DNA of 7,044 bases from Candidatus Saccharimonadota bacterium (GCA_020428265.1 JAGQND010000037.1:1-7044); one strand, 5' to 3'; shown: positions 1-6,914, counted from the first letter of the stretch. The notes: generated by a model not told the origin, from the letters alone. Made by a program: numbers and translations.

Positions 1-2172
1 TGGATTGATGTGGCGTTTTTGCTTATCGGCGTCGAAGCGAATTATAACTTCGCGCCCCTTCACGCCATACACCGTGCCCACGCCAAATGCCTGCGTGCGC
101 ACGCGGTCGCCGAGTTCTAGCACCAAATCATCGTCGTAGTAATCATCTATATATTCATTGTCTTCACTCGGCATATCGCTGTGAATTTCGGCCGGCATAC
201 CACCCATATCATCTATAAAACGTGATGGCGGATTGTACGAGCGCTGCCCAAACTGCAAGCGTGAATACGCATAAAACATATGCAACTCTTCACGAGCGCG
301 CGTCATACCTACATAGCATAGGCGTCGCTCTTCCTCTAGCTGTTCTGGGCCTTCATCGTACACGCGACTATGAGGGAACACGCCTTCTTCGAGGCCCACC
401 ATAAACACCACCGGAAACTCCAAACCCTTAGCCGCATGCAGTGTCATGAGTGTCACCTTGTCGTCACTAACTTCATCGTCAGTACTCGACATCAGCGCAG
501 CTTCTTCTAGGAATTGCGCCAAACTTTCATAGTGCGTCACCTCACTTACTAGCGAGCCTACGTTTTCTTCGCGCTCTTCGGCCTGCGGCGTGCCATCTCG
601 TAGCGACTGCCTGTAGGGTATTAGCTGCAAAAATCGCTCTATTATGTCAGCTGGAGTTGCCTCGCGCTCAGCCATGTCGGCAAGCTCACTCATGTGATTG
701 CCTAGTGACCCCAGTGCAGCCTTAGCTTTAGGCGTCAAACCATCTGCCTCGTGCACGCGGCGCAACGCCTCTATAACATTCATACCAGTTGCGCCCTGCC
801 ATGTCAGGAATCTTTCTAGACTAACTTTGCCTATACCGCGCGCCGGAATATTCACTATACGACTAAAGCTCTGACGGTCGCTCGGCTGATATACTACACG
901 TAAATACGCCAACACATCTTTGATTTCACGACGATCATAGAACCTCACGCCACCCACAATTTGGTAGGGTATACGCGCTATACGTAGCGAACGCTCCAAC
1001 ACTGCCGACTGAGCGTTCATGCGGTAAAGCACAGCAAAATCTTTATACTTGCGCGCGCCTATACGCACCTGAGCGTTCACATGGTCAGCCACACGATTCG
1101 CTTCGTCCATATCATCATTGGCAGGGTGAACCTCTACTGGATTACCCTGGCCATTTTCTGTAAATAGCTTTTTGTCGGCTTTGATTTCGTTTTTTTCTAT
1201 CACTTTTTGCGCAGCATCGAGTATGGCCTGAGTGGACCTATAGTTTTGCTCAAGCTTCACCACTAGCGCATCTGGGTAATCACTCTCAAAATTCAATATA
1301 TTGCGGTAGTCTGCACCACGCCAACTATATATAGACTGCCAGTCGTCGCCCACTACGCATATATTCTGATCTTTATTTACCAGCAACTGCACTATTTTGT
1401 ACTGCGCAGCATTGGTGTCTTGGTACTCGTCTATAAATATATGCTTAAAATATCGTTGCCAACGCTCGCACACATCCTTTTTGCTACTCAGCAAATGCAC
1501 TGTTTCCTTTAGTAAATCGTCAAAATCGAGCGCTTTTTGTTCTTTGCGTAATTTTTCGTACAGTCTGTATATTTTGGCTACGTCACGCGCACGTGGGTAG
1601 CTAGCATTGTCTTCCATTTCATCTGGCGTTATAAGGTCGTTTTTGGCATTGCTTATCTGCGCGCTCACACTACGCGGCTTTAGCTGTGCGGTGTCTATAC
1701 TTAGCTGTTTCATGGCCTCCTTTATGACACTTTGGCGATCGTCTTCGTCAAATATCACAAACTTAGGGTCCACGCCTATATGTGCGCCATCTTGGTGTAA
1801 CATGCGCACACAAATACCATGAAACGTACCCATCCACGGCATGAAATAGCGAGGAGGGGCCTGCCCCTCCGGCTTCGAACCGAAGTGAATTCGGTTACTC
1901 GCCTCCACCCCCTGAAGCTCGCTGCCGCTCGTGCTTTGCGAGGTCTTCATTAGTGACCACACGCGTTCGCGTAGTTCACGTGCAGCCTTGTTGGTAAATG
2001 TCACGGCCAAAATCTGCTCGGGATATACCTGTTGATTTTGTATCAAGTACGCTATACGATGCGCTACGGTTTTAGTTTTACCGCTGCCAGCGCCAGCCAA
2101 TATCAATAGCGGCCCAGACGTTTTTTGAACAGCAGCCGCTTGCGCCGCATTTAAACCCTCGAGAATATCCAT
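1..2172 (-). CDS. uvrD: UvrD/PcrA-type superfamily 1A DNA helicase (C-terminus cut by window edge)
   Basis: ATP-dependent 3'-5' helicase of the UvrD/PcrA/Rep family, which acts in nucleotide-excision repair and clears proteins or recombination intermediates from DNA. All 724 codons in the window are open. Motifs appear in order: Walker A AGAGSGKT (26-33), Ia TFTNKAA (58-64), Ib GTFH (115-118), II DEYQ (248-251), III GDDWQSIYSWRGAD (275 on), IV QNYR (309-312), V TLHAAKGLEF (about 577-586) and VI VGMTRARE (about 621-628). An acidic linker near 665-685 leads into a Tudor-like tail (FGVGTVYGVKG, from 696), as in PcrA and UvrD. By comparison with PcrA only about 5-20 residues should be missing. 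The ATG at 2172 is the only sensible start, because an in-frame TAA lies 18 nt upstream. AGGTG sits just 2 nt before it, so ribosome binding looks weak. The odd feature is about 29 extra residues between motifs Ia and Ib, encoded by a palindromic element. Last gene of the apparent operon. Confidence 0.95.
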   Translation of the reverse strand, partial: MDILEGLNAAQAAAVQKTSGPLLILAGAGSGKTKTVAHRIAYLIQNQQVYPEQILAVTFTNKAARELRERVWSLMKTSQSTSGSELQGVEASNRIHFGSKPEGQAPPRYFMPWMGTFHGICVRMLHQDGAHIGVDPKFVIFDEDDRQSVIKEAMKQLSIDTAQLKPRSVSAQISNAKNDLITPDEMEDNASYPRARDVAKIYRLYEKLRKEQKALDFDDLLKETVHLLSSKKDVCERWQRYFKHIFIDEYQDTNAAQYKIVQLLVNKDQNICVVGDDWQSIYSWRGADYRNILNFESDYPDALVVKLEQNYRSTQAILDAAQKVIEKNEIKADKKLFTENGQGNPVEVHPANDDMDEANRVADHVNAQVRIGARKYKDFAVLYRMNAQSAVLERSLRIARIPYQIVGGVRFYDRREIKDVLAYLRVVYQPSDRQSFSRIVNIPARGIGKVSLERFLTWQGATGMNVIEALRRVHEADGLTPKAKAALGSLGNHMSELADMAEREATPADIIERFLQLIPYRQSLRDGTPQAEEREENVGSLVSEVTHYESLAQFLEEAALMSSTDDEVSDDKVTLMTLHAAKGLEFPVVFMVGLEEGVFPHSRVYDEGPEQLEEERRLCYVGMTRAREELHMFYAYSRLQFGQRSYNPPSRFIDDMGGMPAEIHSDMPSEDNEYIDDYYDDDLVLELGDRVRTQAFGVGTVYGVKGREVIIRFDADKQKRHINP
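1853..1896. repeat. Nested palindromic element embedded in frame in the helicase gene
   Basis: Three inverted repeats are packed together. An 8-bp stem GGAGGGGC/GCCCCTCC has a 2-nt loop (1853-1870). CTTCG/CGAAG lies at 1873-1885. AACCGAA/TTCGGTT has a 5-nt loop (1878-1896). The last two share an arm and could form alternative hairpins. The 44 bases are about 64% G+C, richer than the flanking helicase codons. The element is translated as part of the helicase (within residues 91-107). The inserted segment probably reaches to about 1940, because extra protein sequence starts near residue 77. No second copy occurs in this window. Calling it a mobile palindromic element is inference from structure and position. 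Confidence 0.6.
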
Positions 2173-2190
2173 TACACCTATTATATAGGG

Positions 2191-3408
2191 TTATTGCCTA
2201 AATAAGAATAAGAACCCAAGCCCAGCTGAAATAACTACAACAGTTGCAAGAACTATAAGTATACTCGTCATCGGTATACCGCGTGGCTTCTTTTTGGCAC
2301 CCAATATCTTTTCACGGTCTTTAGGGTCCACCTTATTGATGTCATACTCAGCCCCAGGCGCCGTATCGGTAGTTATCTCAACAGGAGCTTTTACATGCTC
2401 TTTCACCCCTGTATCAGCCGACTCAACTTCTTGTAGTGATTTCGGAGGTTTTGGAGCCTCTGGGGCTTTTACTTCTACTTTTTCTATAATCGAAAGCTCA
2501 GAAGCATGTTCTTCTTCTGGAGTACCAGTCGCAAATTTACTTGCATCAAGCATGCGCTGCATGTCCACTTCATTTCGCGACTTATTAAGATCGCCTACAC
2601 CAAACAGACTCGACGAATCTATATCATCAGACTCGAATTCTTTGCTTTTATAGTCCGAGTGATGATCTTTTTTGGCACCAACACCTTCGCCGCCCAGCGG
2701 GCGCTTGTCTACTTTAGCATCTGGCAAAAACGGTGACGTAACAGGTTGGGTATTGTCTTTGCTGCCACTCGCAACCCCTAAATTAGCTGACTGCAGCACT
2801 CTACCCTCGCGAGATACTTTAGGTTGCATGGTATCCGGTTTTTTGATATCAGATATAATCGGCTGTATCAACTTGCCACGCGTAGAATCACCTGTAATCA
2901 AATTAGAACCAGGACGATCAGTCACAAGTGCACCACTCGGTCGATCTGGCACTGCAACATTGCGCATATCAGACTTAGGATTGACCATGTCTAGGAAACG
3001 ACCACTACTCGGGCGCGGAGTACTTATCGATTTTCGCTCCGGTATACCTTCGTCGCGCTCGGGTTTTTCGCTCGGTACTTCGTCGTCACTCTTCGGCTTC
3101 TCTACAGTAGGGGTACTATTATTCTTGACCGCAATCGGGTGCTCATCGTCTGCACGGCCAGCTTCTTTGTCGTCTACTATCGTCAAAACATTTTCATCGT
3201 CATCGTGAGCTTCAAGCGACATACCGCCAAGCTTTTCAGCTGCAACGCTAACTTTTTGAAACTTTGGACTCTCATCATCTTTTAGAGTAGGCTTTATATC
3301 TAAGTTTTTCACCACATCTTCATCAGCAGTGGTCGTATAGCCAGAATTAACCTTACCCATAAGGGCGTTGACTTGCTTATCGAGTTCATCAAAGTCTAAA
3401 TCTGCCAC
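2191..3408 (-). CDS. Hypothetical acidic, disordered protein with a C-terminal membrane anchor
   Basis: I do not recognise a family. The 405 residues are rich in Asp, Glu, Lys, Pro and Ser and contain no Cys or Trp, which suggests a long disordered region. A short amphipathic-looking start (DFDELDKQVNALMGKV, 5-20) precedes acidic runs at 69-72 and 79-89. The block GRFLDMVNPKSDMRN (136-150) looks more constrained, followed by two adjacent similar nonapeptides (155-163, 164-172). KKKPR (372-376) comes just before a hydrophobic segment at about 379-403, and the chain ends two residues later. By the positive-inside rule the bulk is cytoplasmic and tail-anchored; there is no signal peptide. The start is GTG, sharing its G with the tpiA stop (TAGTG), and AGAGGA 6 nt upstream supports it. 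The uvrD start lies 18 nt beyond the TAA. The conserved position between tpiA and uvrD suggests co-expression, not a known function. Confidence 0.8.
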   Translation of the reverse strand: MADLDFDELDKQVNALMGKVNSGYTTTADEDVVKNLDIKPTLKDDESPKFQKVSVAAEKLGGMSLEAHDDDENVLTIVDDKEAGRADDEHPIAVKNNSTPTVEKPKSDDEVPSEKPERDEGIPERKSISTPRPSSGRFLDMVNPKSDMRNVAVPDRPSGALVTDRPGSNLITGDSTRGKLIQPIISDIKKPDTMQPKVSREGRVLQSANLGVASGSKDNTQPVTSPFLPDAKVDKRPLGGEGVGAKKDHHSDYKSKEFESDDIDSSSLFGVGDLNKSRNEVDMQRMLDASKFATGTPEEEHASELSIIEKVEVKAPEAPKPPKSLQEVESADTGVKEHVKAPVEITTDTAPGAEYDINKVDPKDREKILGAKKKPRGIPMTSILIVLATVVVISAGLGFLFLFRQ

Positions 3409-4181
3409 TATTCGTCCTCTAACTTATGTGCACTTTCTGCAATTGCAGCAAAACTTGGCACCGACAAGCTTGCGCCACCCACCAATAGTCCATCGATACC
3501 CTCTGTCTTAAGGTAAGATAGCGCACTATCGGCCGTAACACTACCTCCGTAAAGTATACGCAAATTATCAGCAGCGGCTTTGCCATAAAGGTGAGCAACC
3601 TGCCGGCGTATGGCTGAAGCTGCTTTTTTGGCATCTAGCGGTGCGGCATTTTTGCCTGTACCTATGGCCCACACTGGCTCATATGCGACCACTACGTCTT
3701 CTAGCTCTTCGCTAGTTACATTTGCCAAGCCACCCACTAGTTGGTCATGAATTACATCCAAAGTTTCACCCTCAGACCTATCGCGAGCTGTCTCGCCCAC
3801 GCACAAAATCGGTTTTATGCCATTGCGCACAGCAGCCTGCACCTTATTGCGGATTTCTTTGTCGTTTTCCTTAAATACATGACGGCGCTCGCTGTGACCA
3901 ATTATGGCGTAGTCTACTATGCCACGCAGTTGAGTGGCAGATACTTCGCCGGTAAAAGCACCGTGATCACGCCAATATAAATTCTGGCTCGCCAGCTTGA
4001 ACTGACGCCTATCAACCTGCAAACTAAGCGACTGCAAGGCCAGCATAGTAGGTGCCAGCACCACTTCTACATCGCGATGAGATTTTACTTCGCTACTAAG
4101 TTTATGGATAAACAAACTAGCCTCCTGAACCGTAAAGTTCATCTTCCAGTTAGCGACGATTAGTTTCTTATCCCTTGCCAT
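3408..4181 (-). CDS. tpiA: Triosephosphate isomerase
   Basis: Cytoplasmic TIM-barrel enzyme interconverting dihydroxyacetone phosphate and glyceraldehyde 3-phosphate. At 257 residues it has the usual bacterial length and is complete. Catalytic and binding residues are all visible: Asn11 and Lys13 in NWKMN (11-15), His96 in IIGHSERR (93-100), the general base Glu168 in AYEPVWAIGTG (166-176, with flexible loop 6), the phosphate-binding YGGSV (211-215) and GGASL (235-239). The start is ATG at 4181, giving MARDKKLIVANWKMN, the normal distance to the first catalytic motif. Only a weak purine run (GAAAG) precedes it, in a 14-nt gap after the pgk stop. Its TAG stop overlaps the GTG of the next gene by one base. 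It follows pgk directly, a common bacterial pairing, but no gapA is nearby. Confidence 0.97.
   Translation of the reverse strand: MARDKKLIVANWKMNFTVQEASLFIHKLSSEVKSHRDVEVVLAPTMLALQSLSLQVDRRQFKLASQNLYWRDHGAFTGEVSATQLRGIVDYAIIGHSERRHVFKENDKEIRNKVQAAVRNGIKPILCVGETARDRSEGETLDVIHDQLVGGLANVTSEELEDVVVAYEPVWAIGTGKNAAPLDAKKAASAIRRQVAHLYGKAAADNLRILYGGSVTADSALSYLKTEGIDGLLVGGASLSVPSFAAIAESAHKLEDE
3415..3420 (-). promoter_or_regulatory. Shine-Dalgarno site for the hypothetical membrane protein
   Basis: AGAGGA on the minus strand lies inside the last codons of tpiA, 6 nt before the GTG at 3408. It is the clearest ribosome-binding site in the window. It decides the GTG start, and with the TAGTG overlap it suggests translation coupled to tpiA. 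Confidence 0.6.
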
Positions 4182-4195
4182 AGTTATGCTTTCGT

Positions 4196-5455
4196 TTAGT
4201 TTAACTTAATTTCCTTGCGACGTCGAGTATCGGCATCTAGTAAACACTCTACGCCAGGTAACTTTTTGCCTGCCATGAGATCTAGCCCAGCCCCACCACC
4301 AGTAGATACATGCGTGAAACTTCCGCCCTTCTTTACATCCCATTTTAGTACAAAATCTGCCGTATCGCCACCGCCTACAATAGATGTCACCTTGGGGTGA
4401 GTAGCGAGCGTAAGGGCTACGCGTGCCGAGCCATGGGCAAAGTTAGGAAACTCCGCCATACCAAGTGGGCCGTTCCATATCACTGTACCAGCACCCTCGA
4501 GTACCTTGCAGAATTTCTCTATAGTTTCGTCACCTATATCTAGTGCTATATCGTCATCTTTGACCTCACCTATTTTACGAAGTTCACGCGGTGCTTTATC
4601 GCTAAACTCTTGCGCTACAGCCACATCTACAGGTGTTACCACGTAGTCATCAACCCTGTCGCCAGCTTTTGCCTTAGCGGCCGCATATATACCGTCTAGA
4701 GTTGCTTGCTGGTCGTCCTCTACCTTGCTCTTGCCTACGCTCGCACCCTTGTATTTCAGGAATGTATTAGCCATAGCACCACCTATCAGCACCGTATCGG
4801 CTAGCTTCACAAATCGTTCTACGACTTGAATTTTATCGCTCACTTTGGCACCGCCGAGCACCGCCACAAATGGCCGCTTAGGTGCCTCCATAGCATCACT
4901 TATAGTAGTGTACTCGCGCTCTAGCAAAAACCCAGCTACGCCAGGGATCTCATTAGTTATGGCATCTGTACTAGCGTGCGCACGGTGCACTACGGCAAAT
5001 CCGTCTTGCACAAAATAGTCCGCCCGTGCCACTCTAGCTATACCTTTGGCAAATTTCGCGTCGTTTTCTTCCTCGCCAGGGTCAAAGCGCAAGTTCTGCA
5101 GCATAATTATATCGCCATTTTTGGACTTTTTGACAGTTTGATAAGCCAAATCACCCACTATGTCGTCTACAAACGTCACGTCTTTCTTAAGCAGTTTACT
5201 AAGGTATTTTGCCACCGGCTCCAGGCTATACTCTAGCTTGCGTTCACCATCTGGCCTACCCAAGTGACTTATAAGCACCAGCGAACAGCCATGCTCTAGC
5301 AGATATTCTAGGGTTGGCAAACTAGCACGTATGCGCAAATCATCGCTCACTTTGCCATCTTTAAGAGGTACATTGTAATCCACGCGCACCAACACTCGCG
5401 TATGATCGCCGCGAATCAATGGTAAATCTTTGACGGTTTGTTTAAAGAATGCCAC
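4196..5455 (-). CDS. pgk: Phosphoglycerate kinase
   Basis: Transfers phosphate from 1,3-bisphosphoglycerate to ADP, the first ATP-producing step of lower glycolysis; cytoplasmic two-domain enzyme. The N-terminal substrate domain shows RVDYNVP (24-30), Arg41, SHLGRP (63-68), NLRF (121-124) and HRAHAS (157-162). The nucleotide domain shows LGGAKVSDKI (200-209), GGAMANTFL (225-233), WNGPLGMAEF, GGGDT (361-365) and STGGGAG (384-390). At 419 residues it is slightly longer than the usual 390-400, partly through a basic C-terminal tail ending KEIKLN. Two family blocks differ from common forms: DGFAVVHRAHAS where DAFGTAHRAHAS is typical, and GGGAG where GGGAS is typical. The start is GTG at 5455; the sequence after it matches normal Pgk N-termini. 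AAGGA lies 12 nt upstream, a rather long spacing. Pyk ends 31 nt upstream and tpiA begins 14 nt downstream. Confidence 0.97.
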   Translation of the reverse strand: MAFFKQTVKDLPLIRGDHTRVLVRVDYNVPLKDGKVSDDLRIRASLPTLEYLLEHGCSLVLISHLGRPDGERKLEYSLEPVAKYLSKLLKKDVTFVDDIVGDLAYQTVKKSKNGDIIMLQNLRFDPGEEENDAKFAKGIARVARADYFVQDGFAVVHRAHASTDAITNEIPGVAGFLLEREYTTISDAMEAPKRPFVAVLGGAKVSDKIQVVERFVKLADTVLIGGAMANTFLKYKGASVGKSKVEDDQQATLDGIYAAAKAKAGDRVDDYVVTPVDVAVAQEFSDKAPRELRKIGEVKDDDIALDIGDETIEKFCKVLEGAGTVIWNGPLGMAEFPNFAHGSARVALTLATHPKVTSIVGGGDTADFVLKWDVKKGGSFTHVSTGGGAGLDLMAGKKLPGVECLLDADTRRRKEIKLN

Positions 5456-5467
5456 CCTAATTTAATT

Positions 5468-5472
5468 TCCTT
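5468..5472 (-). promoter_or_regulatory. Probable Shine-Dalgarno site for pgk
   Basis: AAGGA on the minus strand, in the 31-nt pyk-pgk gap, 12 nt before the GTG at 5455. The spacing is longer than the usual 5-9 nt. No closer purine-rich match with a workable spacing is present, so this is the best candidate. Confidence 0.4.
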
Positions 5473-5486
5473 ATGCTTGTATGGCT

Positions 5487-6896
5487 TTATTCTACCATAC
5501 GAACTTTAATTGTGTCAGTACCCCCAGTTACTCCAGGTTGGCGACCACTGACAATCACCACCGATACCGTATCTGCGTCGCCAAAAAATCCTTCATCTTT
5601 GAGTTCTTTGGCTATTTTGTAGCCGGCCTTTTCGCCATCTGGGCGTACGTACGACCTATTGGCATAGCTAAGCGCTAGCTGCCGTGCCGCACGAGGCTCG
5701 CTAGTGACACTAATTATCGGTAGATTAGGCCTATGCGCCGCTATATTCGCCGCCGTAGAGCCAGATTTTGTCTCGGCAACTATAGCTATAGAATTTAATC
5801 GCTCGGCTAAATGCACAGCCGCATTACTTATAGCATCTTGACGTGTTTTAAGCCCTGGCAAAAAGTCTATAGACGCCACCGAACTGTGGTCTTGCGTATA
5901 TAATATTATCTTTTTCATGGCCGCCACCGCCTCTGTGGGGTACTTACCATTAGCCGTCTCGTCGCTCAACATCACCGTGTCGGCACCCAGTATCACCGCT
6001 GTAGCCACGTCGCTCACCTCGGCACGAGTTGGCTCAGGTGAATCTACCATGCTTGCTAGCATTTGCGTTGCTACTATGCTTAGTTTTCCGTGCTTGCGAC
6101 ATAGCGCAATTATACGTCGCTGAATTATCGGTACTATCTCGGCGCCAGTCTCTACCGCCAAGTCGCCACGCGCTACCATCACGCCATCGCTAGCTTTTAC
6201 AATCTTCTCCAAAGTATCATGCTCTATCGCCGCTTTGGTCTCGATTTTGGCTATAATCATAGCGTTTGAGCCGTGGCTAAGTAGTATTTGACGCAGATTT
6301 ATAACATCTTCGGCCGACTGCACAAAACTCAGCGCCACGTAGTCTACGTCTACTTTTGCACCGTATTCTATGTCTTCTAAGTCTTTTGGCGTCAATATAT
6401 CACCACCAAAGTCGGTATCTGGCAAGTTTATGCCCTTGCGGCTCATCAACACGCCGTCGTTGGCGACTTTTACCACCACAGCCTTGCTGTTTGGTATGTC
6501 CACTACAGTAGTACGCACTTTGCCGTCGAATATGTATATCGTCTCGCCTACCTTTACCTTTTCGGCCAAATTGTACTGTACTGGCAAGTGAAATTTACCA
6601 TCGTGCTCTATATCGTATTCTAGAGTCAATTCGTCGCCCTCGGCCACAAGCACGTTGTCTTTTAGATTACCCAGGCGAATTTTTGGCCCCTGTAAATCCT
6701 GCAAAATAGCAATCGGCTTGAGCGGGTACGAGCGTATCCACTCTATTTGCTGGTCGCGCTCCTCGTAACTGCCATGGCTAAAGTTTAGGCGAAAGCCATT
6801 TACGCCGGCATGTACGAGTTCGTGTATAGCTTCTTTGGTGTTGGTTGCTGGCCCGATTGTAGCCAAAATTTTTGTTCGTTTAAAAAGTAATCCCAT
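5487..6896 (-). CDS. pyk: Pyruvate kinase
   Basis: Converts phosphoenolpyruvate and ADP to pyruvate and ATP, the last step of glycolysis; cytoplasmic, normally a tetramer. The 469 residues cover the full bacterial architecture. The A barrel opens with RTKILATIGPA (7-17) and RLNFSHG (36-42). The B lid domain spans about 75-160. The catalytic core has IIAKIE (214-219; Lys217, Glu219), ARGDLAVE (242-249; Asp245 as metal ligand) and ATQML (276-280; Thr277). The C-terminal regulatory domain runs from about 340 and ends in a typical SGRQPGVTGGTD stretch. The metal-site block reads LQGPKIR, with Lys72 where potassium-dependent enzymes have Glu, so activity may not need potassium (inference). The ATG at 6896 fits the family N-terminus. 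No Shine-Dalgarno precedes it, and the promoter lies so close that the mRNA may be leaderless. First gene of the apparent operon. Confidence 0.97.
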   Translation of the reverse strand: MGLLFKRTKILATIGPATNTKEAIHELVHAGVNGFRLNFSHGSYEERDQQIEWIRSYPLKPIAILQDLQGPKIRLGNLKDNVLVAEGDELTLEYDIEHDGKFHLPVQYNLAEKVKVGETIYIFDGKVRTTVVDIPNSKAVVVKVANDGVLMSRKGINLPDTDFGGDILTPKDLEDIEYGAKVDVDYVALSFVQSAEDVINLRQILLSHGSNAMIIAKIETKAAIEHDTLEKIVKASDGVMVARGDLAVETGAEIVPIIQRRIIALCRKHGKLSIVATQMLASMVDSPEPTRAEVSDVATAVILGADTVMLSDETANGKYPTEAVAAMKKIILYTQDHSSVASIDFLPGLKTRQDAISNAAVHLAERLNSIAIVAETKSGSTAANIAAHRPNLPIISVTSEPRAARQLALSYANRSYVRPDGEKAGYKIAKELKDEGFFGDADTVSVVIVSGRQPGVTGGTDTIKVRMVE

Positions 6897-6897
6897 A

Positions 6898-6914
6898 TAG
6901 TGTATATTTTACCA
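6898..6914 (-). promoter_or_regulatory. Extended -10 promoter for pyk and the downstream operon
   Basis: On the minus strand TGG-TAAAAT (6914-6906) matches an extended -10 (TGn plus five of six bases of TATAAT). The -35 region at 17-bp spacing (6934-6929, TTTAAT) is poor, as extended -10 promoters allow. A start site 7 nt on, near 6898, would leave about 2 nt before the ATG at 6896. A better -35-like TTTACA (6929-6924) is only 12 bp away. Its 17-bp partner TATACA (6906-6901) would start transcription inside the ATG. Either way the leader is nearly absent. Confidence 0.5.

Noticed and set aside
1397..1822. Two short plus-strand open frames (67 and 71 codons)
   Set aside because: Both are antisense to helicase motif regions that are clearly coding on the minus strand.
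1853..1870. Terminator inside the helicase gene
   Set aside because: The 8-bp stem has only a 2-nt loop and no U-rich tract on either strand, and the gene continues through it.
1840..1950. Frameshift or assembly error in the helicase gene
   Set aside because: The palindromic, GC-rich patch looked like a possible artefact, but triplet-by-triplet reading stays open and in frame from 2172 to the left edge with motifs on both sides.
2294..2653. Plus-strand open frame of 119 codons
   Set aside because: Antisense shadow of the same acidic gene; Ser-rich composition is the mirror of its Asp/Glu/Ser codons.
2672..3208. Plus-strand open frame of 178 codons
   Set aside because: It lies entirely antisense to the hypothetical membrane protein, whose biased low-complexity codons leave the opposite strand open. 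Its protein has no motif, and no ribosome-binding site or promoter supports it.
3419..3634. Minus-strand 71-codon frame overlapping tpiA
   Set aside because: Alternative frame inside the tpiA C-terminal half, where the catalytic protein reads in another frame; no family features.
5456..5486. Internal promoter between pyk and pgk
   Set aside because: The 31-nt gap has no convincing -10/-35 pair; it holds only a ribosome-binding site.
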